Positions 12,801-25,287 of a stretch of 64,000 nucleotides of DNA are shown one piece after another (position 1 is the first letter of the stretch; each line of letters starts with the position of its first letter). Under the pieces are notes generated by a model that did not search any database, was not told the origin of the DNA, and saw only the letters and a program-made list of their open reading frames with translations. The position numbers and the translations under genes were made by a program. This DNA is from Nymphaea colorata (lineage: Eukaryota > Streptophyta > Magnoliopsida > Nymphaeales > Nymphaeaceae). The stretch covers positions 33,846,769-33,910,768 of the forward strand of contig NC_045138.2 in NCBI RefSeq assembly GCF_008831285.2, written 5' to 3'.

Positions 12801-15800
12801 GAAGTTATTGATCATTATGTTGTTGTTGCGGATGAGGAATATGTGCGAAGGAAGATGCAAGTTGCTTTGCCTGACGATTATGCTGAAAAACTTGCTGCAC
12901 AGAAAGAAGGAGTGGAGGAGTTGTTAGAAATTCCAGAAGTAAAGGATTATAGACCAAGAAAAACACTAGGAGATGAAGTTTTAGAACAGGAAGTCTATGG
13001 TATTGATCCTTATACACATAACCTTCTTCTTGACTCTATACCAGAAGAACTGGAGTGGACTCTTCAAGAGCAGTGTTCTTTCATTGAAGAGGTGAGCTTA
13101 TTTTACTTTATGACAATCTTGTTGTCAGTTGATTTTCCTAGGAAATGTATGGAGGAATTAACTGGTGGTTTCTTTTAGGTACTTCTCACTGCTTTAAATA
13201 AGCAAGTAAGGTGCTTCACTGGCACTGGGAATGCTCCAATGGAGTACAATTTGAAACCTGTTATTGAAGAAATTCAAAATAATGCTGAAGAAGGTGGTAA
13301 CAAACGGAGTCGAGAAATTTGCCAAGCTCTTTTAAAATCTGTTGAGAGTCGCCCTGATGATAATTATGTTGCCTACAGAAAGGTAAAATTGATGATGCAA
13401 TGGTGACTATTGTTCAGATAGTTGTGTAAATTTGAAGTAATTATTTTGTCTTTTCAATCTAGGGATTAGGGGTTGTTTGCAACAAAATGGAGGGCTTTGG
13501 TGAAGATGATTTTGTGGTGGAGTTCTTGGGTGAGGTATGTAAATGTGCTTGTCCATATGGATGCTTCTGCAATCACTCACTTGTTGTCTAAGATTGTTCA
13601 TCAGTAGATATACTGCTCATTCTCTGATTTGGATGCCTTTTTTTCATTATGAAACTTGGGTGCATATGTGGACCTCCAATTATGAATCTCTAGCTTACAT
13701 TTGGTCTAGAGATTTTACAAAATTATCTGTCAGGTCATACCTCCAAGTTTTGCCTACAAAATTGGATAGTGGAAGTGGAAGTCAGGATAGTTGCCTACAA
13801 AATGTCAGAGACTCATAGAATGTCCTGCTACGAAGTTGCAGTGAGATAGTGGCCATTTTTGCCATTTTCTATGTTTTGTGCTTTGTTTCTGGGAAGATTC
13901 TTCAAGGATCTTATGCCTCGTACTTTTTTGTTACAATATTATCTTTCTGTCATGAAAAGATTGTGGAAAAATTATTCATTCCTTCTGTTGCTTAATTCGA
14001 GTATCTAGCTACACCCTCATAGGATGGTCACATCATTTACCAAAAACAACTCACAGAGGCTGGGTGAGTCAAAAGCGTTTAAATTGGCAGTTCAAGATGG
14101 TACAGCTTATACATTCCTTTCTGTATACTATGGAAGTGTGGCTGAGAGAGAATTTGTAAGTGTTCAGAGGTGAAGCTTACATATGTAGAGTTGTTTTCAA
14201 TTTCCACCCCCACCCAAAAAAGGAAGAAGCCCACAGGCCATGAGTTTCAACATAGTTAAAAACTGAAAACTGTAGCATAGTACAACTAGGACAATCTTTT
14301 ATAAGAAAAAAAATACAAGTGAAAGTTGAGGATAAATAATCAAGATAATAAAAAAATTGATAAAACTGATGACACCAGAGTGTTCTGTAGTCTGCATTGG
14401 TTTGATTCTCTCTAACATGACCCAGTTTGTTTTAAGTTTGTCTCTCTGACATGCCTTTGTGTGTTTCAAACTTTCAAGTACCATCTTTCATAGCATGGTT
14501 CCAAATCTGCTTTGAAGTGAACAGATTTTGTGCAGGTTTATAGATTGGTATGCAATTTGTACTTGCTTGATGAAGTACTTAAGTTATGGGAAATTACTCA
14601 ATATGGAGTTTTTCCTTCAAGCATCCTCGTTATTGTGTAATTGATTGTAAAAGCTATAAATACGAGGTTCAAATGATTGATCTTTGTTGTTATACTGATA
14701 CACCAGATGGGATAGACATCTTGCAGTAGTATGCATTTCTGTGCCTTGCATTTTCCTCATTTTCTTTTGCGGTTCTGAAAGGAGGTTTATGCTAATCCTA
14801 TTTTCTGGTGGTACAACTGCGCTACCTTTTGAGGATGTTAGGCTAACTTGGTCAATTAGGGGTATGGATCTGCACTTGGTGAAAGCTGACATATTTGTCT
14901 TAGAATAATTTGATGTTGCAAGTATTACTAGTTAGCCGCCGAGAACTACATCTCTGTAGAGAACCACTCCTATCAACAGCAGAAGTCGATGCATCGGGAA
15001 ATCCCCGACACAAACTTTTCATTCCAAGCACTTGATGCTAAGTAGCTTTTCTGATAAAAGTATCCGGATTGGAACTGGTCAAAGTTAATATCATATCTGG
15101 TCTGGCTTGAGCAAACTTGAGTTTAAATCCAGATGTGATTGAAATTAACAAAAATAAACTGAAGCTGACAAAATATTCATTGATTTTTAATATCTAAACC
15201 TTATTTATTGGACCATAATTTCATGGGCATCCCTATTTTATGTAGCCTCCTAGGTCTCACAGATAAGTACTGGGGCTACGTGATCATTTCAAATTCTTGA
15301 TGTATATTATAAATCACAATCACTTGCCTCATTTTTCCTGTTGTGAGACCTAAATTTTCTTCCATTTGTGAATGAAGATGCTTTTCTGATGTTATCAGGT
15401 TTACCCTGCTTGGAAATGGTTTGAAAAGCAAGACGGCATCAGGTTCTTGCAGAAGAATAGTCAAGACCCAGCTCCTGAGTTCTACAATATATATTTGGAG
15501 AGGCCAAAGGTTCACTTCTTCTTGCTTGTGTGAATGCATTTAAAATTCAATATGTGTATGATTCTTAATGTTTGTTTCTGTTCATGTTAGGGTGATCGTG
15601 ATGGTTATGATCTTGTTGTTGTTGATGCCATGCATAAAGCAAATTATGCAAGCAGAATCTGTCACTCCTGCAGGCCAAATTGTGAGGCAAAGTAAGCTTG
15701 AAATGCCTTTTCCTTGGCAGACCAAGTGCCCATCTGAATTTCCAAATACTGGGTTCTGCAATTTTGGCTTTTTTTTTTCCTTTTAGATGTTAGATAGAGA

Positions 15801-18800
15801 TGAGAATGGGGATGGGAAGTGGGAGTGGATTTGACATCCTCTTTAGGGTGTAGTGAAAGACGGCCTATCTCCACTAAAATCATTAATTTCATTGCCCTAA
15901 TCCTTATTCAGGAACAACAAAAGGGATATGTGTGATATGTGAAGGCCACTAAGTGCTTTTCAAATCCCAATGTCATTCTCTTCGCTGCTTCCCTATCCTT
16001 CTTGGTTGCTCTTATTTTTATCTTTTCATGTGCATCTTCACATTTTCTTTCTTTGACATTTATCTTGTCTCTTTTTACTGATATCTCTCTGGTGACGGTG
16101 CATCAGAGTAACTGCTGTAGATGGGCAGTACCAGATTGGAATTTATACAGTGAGGCCTGTAGCATATGGTGAAGAGATCACTTTTGATTATAATTCTGTG
16201 ACTGAGGTATGTTTCTTCAATGGCATTGATTAGTATGTTGTCCAATCCATTCTTTTTTATCTGAACGTTTGTCTTTCATTGCAGAGCAAGGAAGAGTATG
16301 AAGCATCGGTGTGCCTATGTGGCAGTCAGGTCTGTAGAGGTAGCTATTTGAACTTGACAGGAGAAGGAGCTTTCCAGAAGGTACAAATGGTTGTCTTGAT
16401 AGCTTGTTCAGATGATGTTTAAACGTCGATATGCATGCTCCAGAAGTGTTTCTTTTCAAAGACCTGTTTTTTGTACCTTTTGTTTCTGGTATTTGAGTGA
16501 GTAAATACTGTTACTGCAGTGAGACTCTTGCTTATCTAAATTTTCAGGCCCATCCAAACTTTTACCTGGGTTCATTTTGCCATGTGTTTCTTCCATGCAA
16601 TAGGTAATGAAGGAATGCCATGGAATTCTTGACCGACATAGGTTGATGCTGGAGGCATGCGAACTCAATTCTGCTACAAAGGATGATTATGATGACCTGG
16701 GAAAAGCAGGCTTGGGCACGTGCTTGCTCTCTGGGTTGCCTGATTGGTTAATCACATATTCTGCTCACCTTGTATGACTTTTCACCTCATGTATGTCTTA
16801 TATTAATCAGCTTATTTTTCTTCCTGCCACTCATCTTGTTTGGTGTTGGTAGGTAAGATACATAAATTTTGAAAGAACCAAGCTTCCCGAGGAGATTCTT
16901 AAACATAATTTAGAAGAGAAAAGAAAATTCTTTTCTGATATTTGCCTGGAGGTTGAGAAGAATGATGCTGATGTTCAGGTGCATAGCCGTCATCTGCAAA
17001 TTTTGTTTTATATTTATAGCTCGATTGTCTTCTTTTCATTTGATTGTGTTTCTTGGCTTTGCTTGTGGCAGGCAGAAGGTGTGTACAACCAGAGGCTTCA
17101 GAATTTGGCAGTCACTCTTGACAAGGTGCGGAATCGTTCCTGTCCACCGTGGTTTTTTGGCACAAACGATTGAACTGGACTGCCTTTATATCTCCATGTA
17201 TTTGGTCCTTTTATCAGTGGAGATCGAATGTTATGCAAGTGTACATTGTTTTCTGGTATCTTGGTTTGTCCTTCTGGCTCATTTGAGAAATATGTTTGTT
17301 TGCTCAGGCACAATGCAGGATCTGTCTTGAGTAACACGAACTTGAGTGGTTATCCTGATTAAGCTCGACATTTGGGGTTATACACAATCTCAAGAGTGTA
17401 AATAACATAAAAGACCTCGATCTGTTGTGCATTTGCTAAAGTTCAGTAGGTGGTGGGTTTTAATCCTACTTCCTCAAACATGTATGTGTGTGTGTGTGTG
17501 TTTTTGGTGGAATAACACGAACTTGAGTGTTTATCCTGATTAAGCTCAACACTTGGGGGTATACATAATCTCGAGAGTGTAAATAACGTAAAAGACCTCG
17601 ATCTGTTATGCATTTGCTAAAGTTCAGTAGGTGGTGGGTAATAATCCTACTTCCTCAAACATGTATGTGTGTGTGTGCTTGTGTGTTTTAGGTGGAATAA
17701 AAATATCGCTAGAGTTCAGCTTGGATCTTTCTTTTCACACGATCTGAGCTGATCAGGTTTCATGGTTTGATCTTCTGTTTGGTGTTCTAATGATTTTGCT
17801 GATTTGTATGAGAAGACTGCCTTATGCTTTGTATTTTTCTTATTGCGGGTTTTGTTTCTAGATCTATTTTTCTTCTTCGTTTCCTCTTAGTCAGCTGACT
17901 GCCAGTTCGATTCATCATCTGACCTACATTGGTGCAGGTCAGGTATGTCCTCCGGTCTGTGTTCGATGATCCTAGTAAAGCACCACCGCCCATGCAGAAA
18001 GTTAGTCCTGAAGATCTAGTATCTCTTCTATGGAAAGGAGAGGGTTCACTAGTCGAAGAATTACTGCAGTGTATGGCTCCTCATCTGGATTCAGACGTGC
18101 TCAATGAGCTAAAGTCCAAAATTCGAGCTCGTGATCCAACTGGCTCTGATGATGTCAAGAGGGAACTGCGAAGATCTTTGTTATGGTGAGACTACGAGTA
18201 ACATTTGCATCTTTTGTAGGATGGAGTTTCCATCTTCATGCTCTTTTCTGAAAATTAGATTTTTATGTAGGTTGCGGGATGAGATGAGGAACTTACCGTC
18301 ATCATACAAATGCCGGCATGATGCTGCGGCTGACTTGATTCATATGTATGCATACACAAATAGTTTCTTTACAGTCCGGGTATGTATGCATTTTGAAAAA
18401 TGGTTATGGATCATTAATACCTATGATCGGAGGAAGTTAGGGTGGATATCTGAAGATCAATTCTTTGATGCAGGAGTATAAGAGTGTGACTTCAGAGCCT
18501 GTTTACATAAGCCCTCTTGACTTGGGCCCAAAGTATGCAGACAAATTGGGTTCAGGGTTTCAAGAGTACCGCAAAACTTATGGTGAAAGCTATTGTTTAG
18601 GTCAACTGATTTATTGGCATAACCAGACATTCTCAGACCCAGATTCTCACTTAGCAAGAGCAAGGAGAGGATGTCTATTGCTTCCTCATCCCTCGTCATT
18701 TTACGTGAGGAATCAGAAAATTTCCCGAAAGCATGTCTATGGTCAGAGAACGTTGAGATTGATGATGTCTATAATGGTAAGGGCTCTCTCTCTAGAAAGG

Positions 18801-18912
18801 TTCCTCACTAGGTTACCTGGCACGCACATACAGAGCACATCTATGCACGTGTCGATATAGTCAGCTGAGTTATAAGATGGAAAAACTAGTCATGCTGCAA
18901 ATTTTCCACAAG

Positions 18913-18943
<31 letters not shown>

Positions 18944-19289
18944 AAAGTTGATTGGAGTATGTATATATCACAAAGTTGATTGGAGCATGAACATTTCTTT
19001 TCATTGCGTCGAAGTAAGCTTGATTTGGCTGGTTTGTGGCATATTATGTCCGCAAGTTTCTCGAGGCGTTCATCGTGCTTTTGGTTATCTGACTCTAGTT
19101 TGTACTTAACAGGAAAAGCAGCCTCAGAGACCGTGGCCGAAGGATCAGATATGGGTTTTCAAAAGCACTCAGCTCTTGTACGGGAGCCCCATGTTGGATG
19201 CTGTTATAAACAACTCATCTTTGGACAGGGAGATGATGCAGTGGTTAAGGACCAGGCCCACCGTGTCTCAAGCTTCGTGGGACCAATGA
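6813..19289 (+). CDS. ATXR3: Histone H3K4 methyltransferase ATXR3/SDG2 (SET domain), 19 exons, 2267 aa
   Basis: Exons: 6813-8388, 9336-9392, 9493-11270, 11358-11939, 12035-12135, 12251-13091, 13179-13382, 13463-13534, 15399-15509, 15591-15691, 16107-16206, 16285-16380, 16604-16771, 16853-16978, 17072-17125, 17938-18185, 18271-18379, 18474-18776, 19113-19289. All joins are GT-AG and in phase; the sum is 6804 nt. The start MGDGGVAC matches the family start and its context is CCCCATGG. Order: Arg/Ser-rich N-terminus with a 14-residue repeat (aa 152-249), GYF-like domain 1 (about 387-432, GNWFYLDHLGIERGP), GYF-like domain 2 (about 831-880, GEWYYLNGAGHEQGP), acidic linkers, SET domain (about 1709-1845: GLGVVCNKMEGFGEDDFVVE, SRICHSCRPNCEA, GEEITFDY), post-SET cysteines (VCLCGSQVCRG), and a long conserved C-terminal region ending QPQRPWPKDQIW. 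In Arabidopsis this enzyme is the main H3K4 trimethylase, acting in nuclei. Length is near the Arabidopsis protein (about 2335 aa). Looks intact. Confidence 0.96.
7266..7559 (+). repeat. In-frame 42-bp x 7 minisatellite coding an RS-type repeat in ATXR3 exon 1
   Basis: Seven consecutive 14-residue units of the form DRHxDRHARSPSxS (first DRNHDRHVRSPSHS, last DRHRDRSFRSPSRS). Codons vary between units, so the array is not freshly expanded. The units resemble RS/RD domains of splicing factors. Confidence 0.9.
17332..17697 (+). repeat. 181-bp tandem duplication in ATXR3 intron 15
   Basis: Two head-to-tail copies, 17332-17512 and 17513-about 17697, both starting TAACACGAACTTGAGTG and ending in a (TG)n tract. 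They differ at scattered positions. The unit contains GGTTTTAATCC, which vaguely resembles a tRNA B box, but no properly spaced A box was found. Confidence 0.85.
18912..18990 (+). repeat. (AT)n microsatellite with a short direct repeat, ATXR3 intron 18
   Basis: (AT)n at 18912-18940, followed by two nearby copies of TATATCACAAAGTTGATTGG, consistent with slippage or a small local duplication. Confidence 0.8.
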
Positions 19290-20653
19290 CGAGGGGGAGG
19301 AGACACACTTGTTTTGGAATGATTATTTTTTTTCCATTCAAACTTCGCAGCTTCTCGTTGTGCGGGAGTTGGGTAATCATTTCAAAACACGTTTGTGTTT
19401 CCTCCCTTCTAATTCTATGTACAGTTTTCTGTTTTCATTTTATGCTTCATATTAATTCATCATGTATCATGACTTAATTAGAATTCAAGAATAGTAACAT
19501 TCACCATTCTTCTGACCATATTGGTTCCTCTTTCTGACTACTACTGAAAGTGTGTCCTGGCTTTTGGCTTTTGGGGCATCTCTAAACTAGCACCGACGCA
19601 GCCTGAAGTTCGATGGAGAGTCGGAGGTGCACCGATGCAGGTGGATCGGCATGATGCAGCCCGGCTATATGTTGACGTAGTTCTGGATTAATATCTGTGC
19701 AATTCTTGCAGTCTACGCTTGCTAGCGGAAAGAACCGACTGACCTGTTTTGGTTCCAAGAACATCAGCTTAGTTGGAACCTTCTGGTCCTTCCGGAGCCT
19801 AAGCCGAGCAGCCTTTATGATTGTGGAACAGGTCCAACCTGCAACTCAGATGTGCATAAATCATGATTTCTGGAAGTCTTCAGAATTTCATAGAACCCTT
19901 GCTTTCCAAGTTGGTAATTGGCGAGCCTCATTTTTCAAAAGGTTTCTCTTCCGAAAAGAAATCCTCCCCACCAAAATCACAAGGGGAAAACTAAAATGAA
20001 CAGGAAGACAGACAAAAAACAGGGAGATGACCCGACGCTCTTTCAGTATGGGAGCGAGTAAAAGCAGAACCTCAATTACCTTATGCCATACCCACATAAA
20101 CGAAAGGCTCTGGTAGCAAAGCTTAGGCTTTCGAATATGGGTTTGATGTACTAACCATCTATACATTCTCTCGCGAACAACCTCTACCCCCTCTTCTTTT
20201 CCTATTTTCATTGATCTCAGGTTCTAACAACTTTTCATCCTCAATTGGAATTTGCTGACAAAGGTTGCTGCAGAGTTTCTTACTCAGGATTTGGTATGCA
20301 AGTTCCTCGCGTCGTAAGAACGAAGAAGCTTCACGTGATGAAGCGCCAGCGATAAGCAATTGGGGCGTTGGCAAGATTGTGGCTAATCCATCCGGTCTGT
20401 GATGCTGATCGAGAAGCAGAGATCTTCTTGTTTCAAATTCCTTTTGGGTACATTCCAAATGTGTAAAAAATATTCCTTTGATTTAATTGGTCCTAAGTTT
20501 CTTCTAGATTCTGGTAAGAAGGCAGGAGCCCTAAGCCTTCGTATTATATGATGATGAAACTTATGGCTCTATTAGTAGCAGAGTTTGTAAAGCATGTCTA
20601 AACTTATGTAAGAAATCGGGATATATAGTTTGGTAGTTGGATCTTGACGTACC

Positions 20654-20685
<32 letters not shown>

Positions 20686-22920
20686 GAGAGAATTTCTGTC
20701 TTTTTTTTTTTCCTTTTTCGAAAGCGGTTTTTAGCGAAAGCGAAATTCTTCAACAAGCATGCTGATATAAACCGGAAAAGGTGCCAAAACCAATTTTATC
20801 CTGGGGTCGTCTCGTCGTCCTGCCACAAACACAGGAAGCCATCGCCTTCATGTGATGGACTCACGGTCACGGGGGTCCAAAAGAAGAATGCTCTTTCCCT
20901 GCTTTGATTCTTGCAGCTCGAGGCCGCCTTTCCTGGTATGATCCCCGCCATAAGCTAGGGCACATCGGATGGCGGTGGCGGAGTTGTTGTCGATCCTATA
21001 CAAACGGCGCCGCCCTGCCTGCCTGAAGCATCCTCTTCCGGTTTAAAGAAGATGGGGGTGGGAACGGCCTGATCCCTCCATGAAATCTCTTTCGAGGGGG
21101 GGGGCTTCTGCAGATCTGATACGATGGCATCTCGTTGGTGATGTTTACTGACCGCTCGAAGGAGAGATGCTTTCGCCTTCAGGGACCACCAACCAGAGTC
21201 CCGTCCCGCCTGTGCAGGTCGGTTGCAGAAACCCTAGCAACATTTCCAGGAAGAAGAAGAAATCTTGGGTGGGGAAGGTGCGAGTTTCACGCCATTCGGC
21301 ACATAAAAGAATATACCCTAAAATAACCCTTTAGATGGAGAGAAGATATCAATATGGACGGTCCGGATTGAAAGATGCTTTAGTTGGTGACCGATGAACA
21401 ATAGCCTATCGAGCTCCCCTCACCCTTCCTGTCTGGGGGTTGGGAAACTTTCGGAGGCCTTTACAGATTGGCACGATGCCACGTGATTGCCTTTTCTTTA
21501 GCCAATGAGTTCTGTACGCGTTAAAGAAGGAGAGAGAGGGAGCAAATGCCTTCTTTCTCGTCCGTTCATCTTGATCGTTTCGATGCCGGATGTGGGGCTT
21601 CCCGCTCCTTTTGAGATGCCTTTCTTTCCTCCAGATGGACGGCGTCCGGAAGGAATCTCAAGATCGACCCTTTACGTTAGAGCTTTGGACGTGGCTTCCT
21701 CGTTGAGACATATAAATCCTAGCCGTCGGTTTTTCATATTTACAATCTCAGGCCTTCTGTCTTCATCAAGATGGCAATCTCAGCTTTTGAGCAACTAGTT
21801 CACGGAGGTGGCAATCGAAGCTATCAATGCAGAACTTGGTACAAGGACGGTAGGGACGGTCAATGGATTTCCTGGTGTGGTGGCTTCGAAGAGGATCTAT
21901 ATTTATCATTCGATTGGAACTTGCTCGAATAAAACAACCGATGGACAAACAAGTAGAAACAGTTTGTAACATGTTACGTGGTAAAGAAATGCATCTAAAT
22001 CCCAAGCGATTAGCACAGTCAAGGGAAGACCCGGTGGGGGCACCTATTCATAGGCTTAAACTTCATTACGACCTTCTACCATTCAGAAATTTGCTGCATC
22101 TGCCTAATTATGTTTGCTTTAATCAAATTTGCGGCGACACTGCTATATTATGCGGTTAACTGTGGAGAACTTTGTTTAATAAGCACCTATATGCTAAATA
22201 AGTATTTCAAATAAGAAAATAATACATTGAAGAGCTAAATTTACATCTTTAGATGCATTGGAAACGTCCAAGAACAATTTGGTACCGCCAGAAAATCAGC
22301 ATCTCAAAACCATATCGCAGCAATTAATATCACTTATCCTAACTTAGATTTTCAGGTAAATCCTTGCTGAGGTTCAAGCAGCTCTTGACTTGGTTTAACA
22401 CTATAGTCGGATTGAAGTTTAAAGAAATACTCACTGCTGCCAAGTTGCTAACAGGCTGGATCTCGAACCAGATGCTATGAGGTTCAGGCTTTTTTAGCTG
22501 TACTGGGTTTCCAATTTGACCTAGCTACCAAAATATTTAGCTGTTTCAAATCCAACCAGTTTGAGTCGTTACTGATGGCCGCCGGTGTCAATGCTTCGGA
22601 CAATGTTTGACGTTGATTCACACTTAGTTCCGGTTTGTAAGTCTTCATAAACTTGAATCCAAGTATTGTAATGAAATGAGTTCCCATATAAAATATTCTT
22701 GCTGAATCTGATGCACACTTTAACTTAACAAAGATTTAAAATCCGATTGAGTCTTTTAAAAAAACTTAAAATTTGCAATTTGCAAATCCAAATCCTTATT
22801 CGGCTCCCAAACCTGGCAAGTAGGCCGTGTTTGATGGTTCTAAAATGGTAACAGCCGCATCGGGTCCCTTCAGGTCCTTGGATCCTCAAATTGGACATTA
22901 TTTCGCGTCATAATGAGTTA
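19290..22920. other. Spacer between ATXR3 and DPM2; no supported gene
   Basis: Begins with the ATXR3 3' UTR. Contains a minus-strand open frame at 20159-20458 (99 codons, with SSFLRREELAYQILSKKL) that reads like protein but matches nothing I know, and a (GA)n tract at 20655-20680. At 20900-21300 there is a GC-richer stretch with an AAACCCTAGCAA telo-box-like word near 21230 that could be a leader or promoter. No gene model could be closed. Confidence 0.4.
20655..20680 (+). repeat. (GA)n microsatellite
   Basis: Thirteen GA dinucleotides followed by interrupted GA-rich sequence. Confidence 0.9.
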
Positions 22921-22929
22921 AGGGTTTTG

Positions 22930-23080
22930 AGAGTTTCAGAAAAATAAGAGGCGCTTGTCGGAAAATTCACTAACTACAACGTGCCCCCGTTGCCCTCTCG
23001 CCGATCTCTTGATTTGCCTTTGCCGGGAACTGTTGTTGACGGGGCGAGATCGTCTTCGATATCGCCGTCATTTTTTGCCC
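22930..23080 (+). promoter_or_regulatory. Probable DPM2 leader exon
   Basis: A CT- and GC-rich stretch ending in TTGCCC|GTAAGT, a strong donor at 23081. It would join the coding exon through an acceptor at 24182 (AAACAG) or 24232 (CTACAG), giving a roughly 1.1-kb leader intron. Inferred from splice signals only. Confidence 0.45.
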
Positions 23081-24252
23081 GTAAGTTCATCCCTTGTTGT
23101 CACGCTCTGTGCCCATCCGATCTTCGACCTTTTGGGAATTTCAGAATCTTATCTTTATTTTGAGTTTTAGTGCCTTAATTTTTAAGTTCGTCGTGATTTT
23201 GTTAACCATCACGGTTTGGTTCTTATAGGGAGTTTTTATAGTCGTAAGGTGTTGATGCTCTTAGCATTTGCAATGAATCGTGGTTAGTTTCGACGGTTCA
23301 TGGAGGTAGGGTTGGGTTGGTCTTTGCTTTCTAATTTCGGCCAATACGAAGAAATTTGTTGGAGGCAGGTAATTCCAGAATAGAGAAGGCTGGGACTGAT
23401 GAGACGAACTAGGTTGTTTTTCTTTCGCAATTCCGGTTCTCTGTACGGTGGTTCCATTTGTGGATTATGGTGGGTTGCCTGCAAAATGTTTGGTGAAAAG
23501 CCTCAACAGCCATTTGCTTATGCTGCTGATGGGTAGTTTTGGTTTGTTAATTCGTTTCCTCTCTTCTTGCTGGTTTTGTCAGTTTAGTTATCGTTCGTTT
23601 GCATGATAAAAGTCTCCTGAAATGTTCTAAGTTGTTATACGGATTTAGCGATGATTCATCCATCTGACTGAAGCCTACAGATGCTTGCTGTCCTAAACAA
23701 CTATTAGATCTTCAGTTCTTGGTTCAACTTATGTTATTATGTGCTACGTACAGAAGATAGCTAGTGCTGGCAAGATTATGTCATATGGAGTTCCTGCCCA
23801 ACATCGATTACTAGTTTCTCGGTCCAACAGCACTGCAGGATAATACTTCACGGGAACAGGGTCTTAGGGATGGACTTTGATAAGAGAACAATTTCTTGGT
23901 TTATCTAATTCTGAAAAATGTAGTTTCTAATCTTTTTTTTGTTTTGATGGACTTCTTCGTGAGCATTTTTCTTCTCAAGAGTTGAACGGTCTTCAAATGG
24001 CTGTCTTTTTCTTTCTCTTAAAAGAAAGATGGTAGTCTAGCTATTCATTGTCTATTGAAGAGTAAGCATTTCGTTCTTGGAAAGCAGTTGATTTTACGCG
24101 TGACATGAAACGTAGATTTTTCTGCTCCATGTATTCAACTACTTAGGACTTACTGATTTTTGTTCTTTTCTGATTTTAAACAGTGGTTTCTGATTTGAAG
24201 GTAGTGGTTATCCGTGTACAATCATCACTACAGGCAAGAGACAGAAGAACAG

Positions 24253-24609
24253 ATGGAACTAGCAGACAAGGCCGTAGGCTTGGTGCTGTCCTTAATCAGT
24301 TTGTCCATCTTCACCTATTACACATTCTGGGTCATCATTCTGGTTGGTTTCCGTGCAATCCTAGATCTTGCTTTTGAGTTCCCACGCCTCACTTAGAAAT
24401 TTTCTTTCATTTGGTTTATCTCTTGCATTTATTTATTTGTCTTTAATTTGCTGCAGCCTTTTGTGGACAGTGATCACTTCATCCACAAGTACTTTTTGCC
24501 AAAAGAATATGCACTGATTATACCCATTTTTGCTGGTGTTTCACTTCTCAGCTTCCTGTCCATGTTTATTGGGTATGTGATGCAGAAATCTAAAAGAAAA
24601 TCAGCTTGA
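24253..24609 (+). CDS. DPM2: Dolichol-phosphate mannosyltransferase regulatory subunit DPM2, 80 aa
   Basis: Two coding exons, 24253-24342 and 24457-24609, joined in phase 0. The product begins [20 protein letters not shown] and is a two-helix membrane protein: helix 1 at about aa 8-30, a loop with [15 protein letters not shown], helix 2 at about aa 48-70, and a basic tail KSKRKSA. This is the full length and pattern of DPM2. It sits in the ER membrane and stabilises the DPM synthase complex that makes dolichol-phosphate-mannose for N-glycosylation and GPI anchors (family knowledge). The start codon lies inside the exon, so upstream sequence is leader. It converges with the OCT transporter gene, with 678 bases between the two stops. 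Confidence 0.95.
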
Positions 24610-24984
24610 TTTAAGTGATGCAATCTTTGTCTTGTGCTTTTGCTTTTCTGAGGCACTGTATTCTCTCTCCTCTGTTATCTTGGTTTTTGGAAGGTAAAGG
24701 AAGTTAGTGACTTGAGTGAGGTTCATGGTTATGGAACAAGGGTATTTTTAGAAAAAAGTTGCTTGTCTTTTTTGCTCACAAATGCAATATATTATTTGCG
24801 CTCTCTCTCTCTCTCCGTGTCTCATTTGTTGGTATTCTGTAGGAAACATGCATTTCATTCAACTATTATATCAGATCATTCAGGAAAGGGTGAGGGACGA
24901 GAGGAGAGAGAGCCGTCTCATGTGCTGCTTCTATGTCGTCTTTACATTCCTCAGCGTCACGAAAATACGCATGGCGATTGGCCG

Positions 24985-24994
24985 TCTCTCTCTT

Positions 24995-25025
<31 letters not shown>
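24985..25025 (+). repeat. Compound (TC)n(TG)n microsatellite
   Basis: TC-rich run at about 24985-25010 passing directly into (TG)n to 25025, in the spacer between DPM2 and OCT. Confidence 0.85.
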
Positions 25026-25112
25026 TTGTATACGTGCGTGCGACCATTTTAAATATCAGACATGAATTTGCGGGGAAACTTCGCTTTTTTGCTTTTCGTG
25101 CTCTCCATGAAT

Positions 25113-25211
25113 GGCCAAACAATTTTATTGCTCTCATGAGAACAAATTTATTGCTCTCGTGAGAACTAAAACCAGGGGAGGGCCAAACAAATTTACTGCT
25201 CTCATGAGAAC
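25113..25211 (+). repeat. Three diverged copies of a short repeat with a CTCATGAG core
   Basis: Copies at 25113-25142, 25143-25169 and 25181-25211 share ATTTATTGCTCTCATGAGAAC with small changes. The CTCATGAG core is self-complementary. They lie about 80-175 bases beyond the OCT stop codon and could fall in its 3' UTR. Confidence 0.75.
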
Positions 25212-25287
25212 TAAAATCAGGCAGGAGACGAGAAAAGGAGAATGATGTCAATTGCATTGGTAACTTCGCCTCCACATACCCTGCTTC

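Noticed and set aside
21505-22159. Plus-strand frames of about 97 codons each.
   Set aside because: No similarity to known proteins and no exon signals; the sequence between them is broken by stops in all frames.
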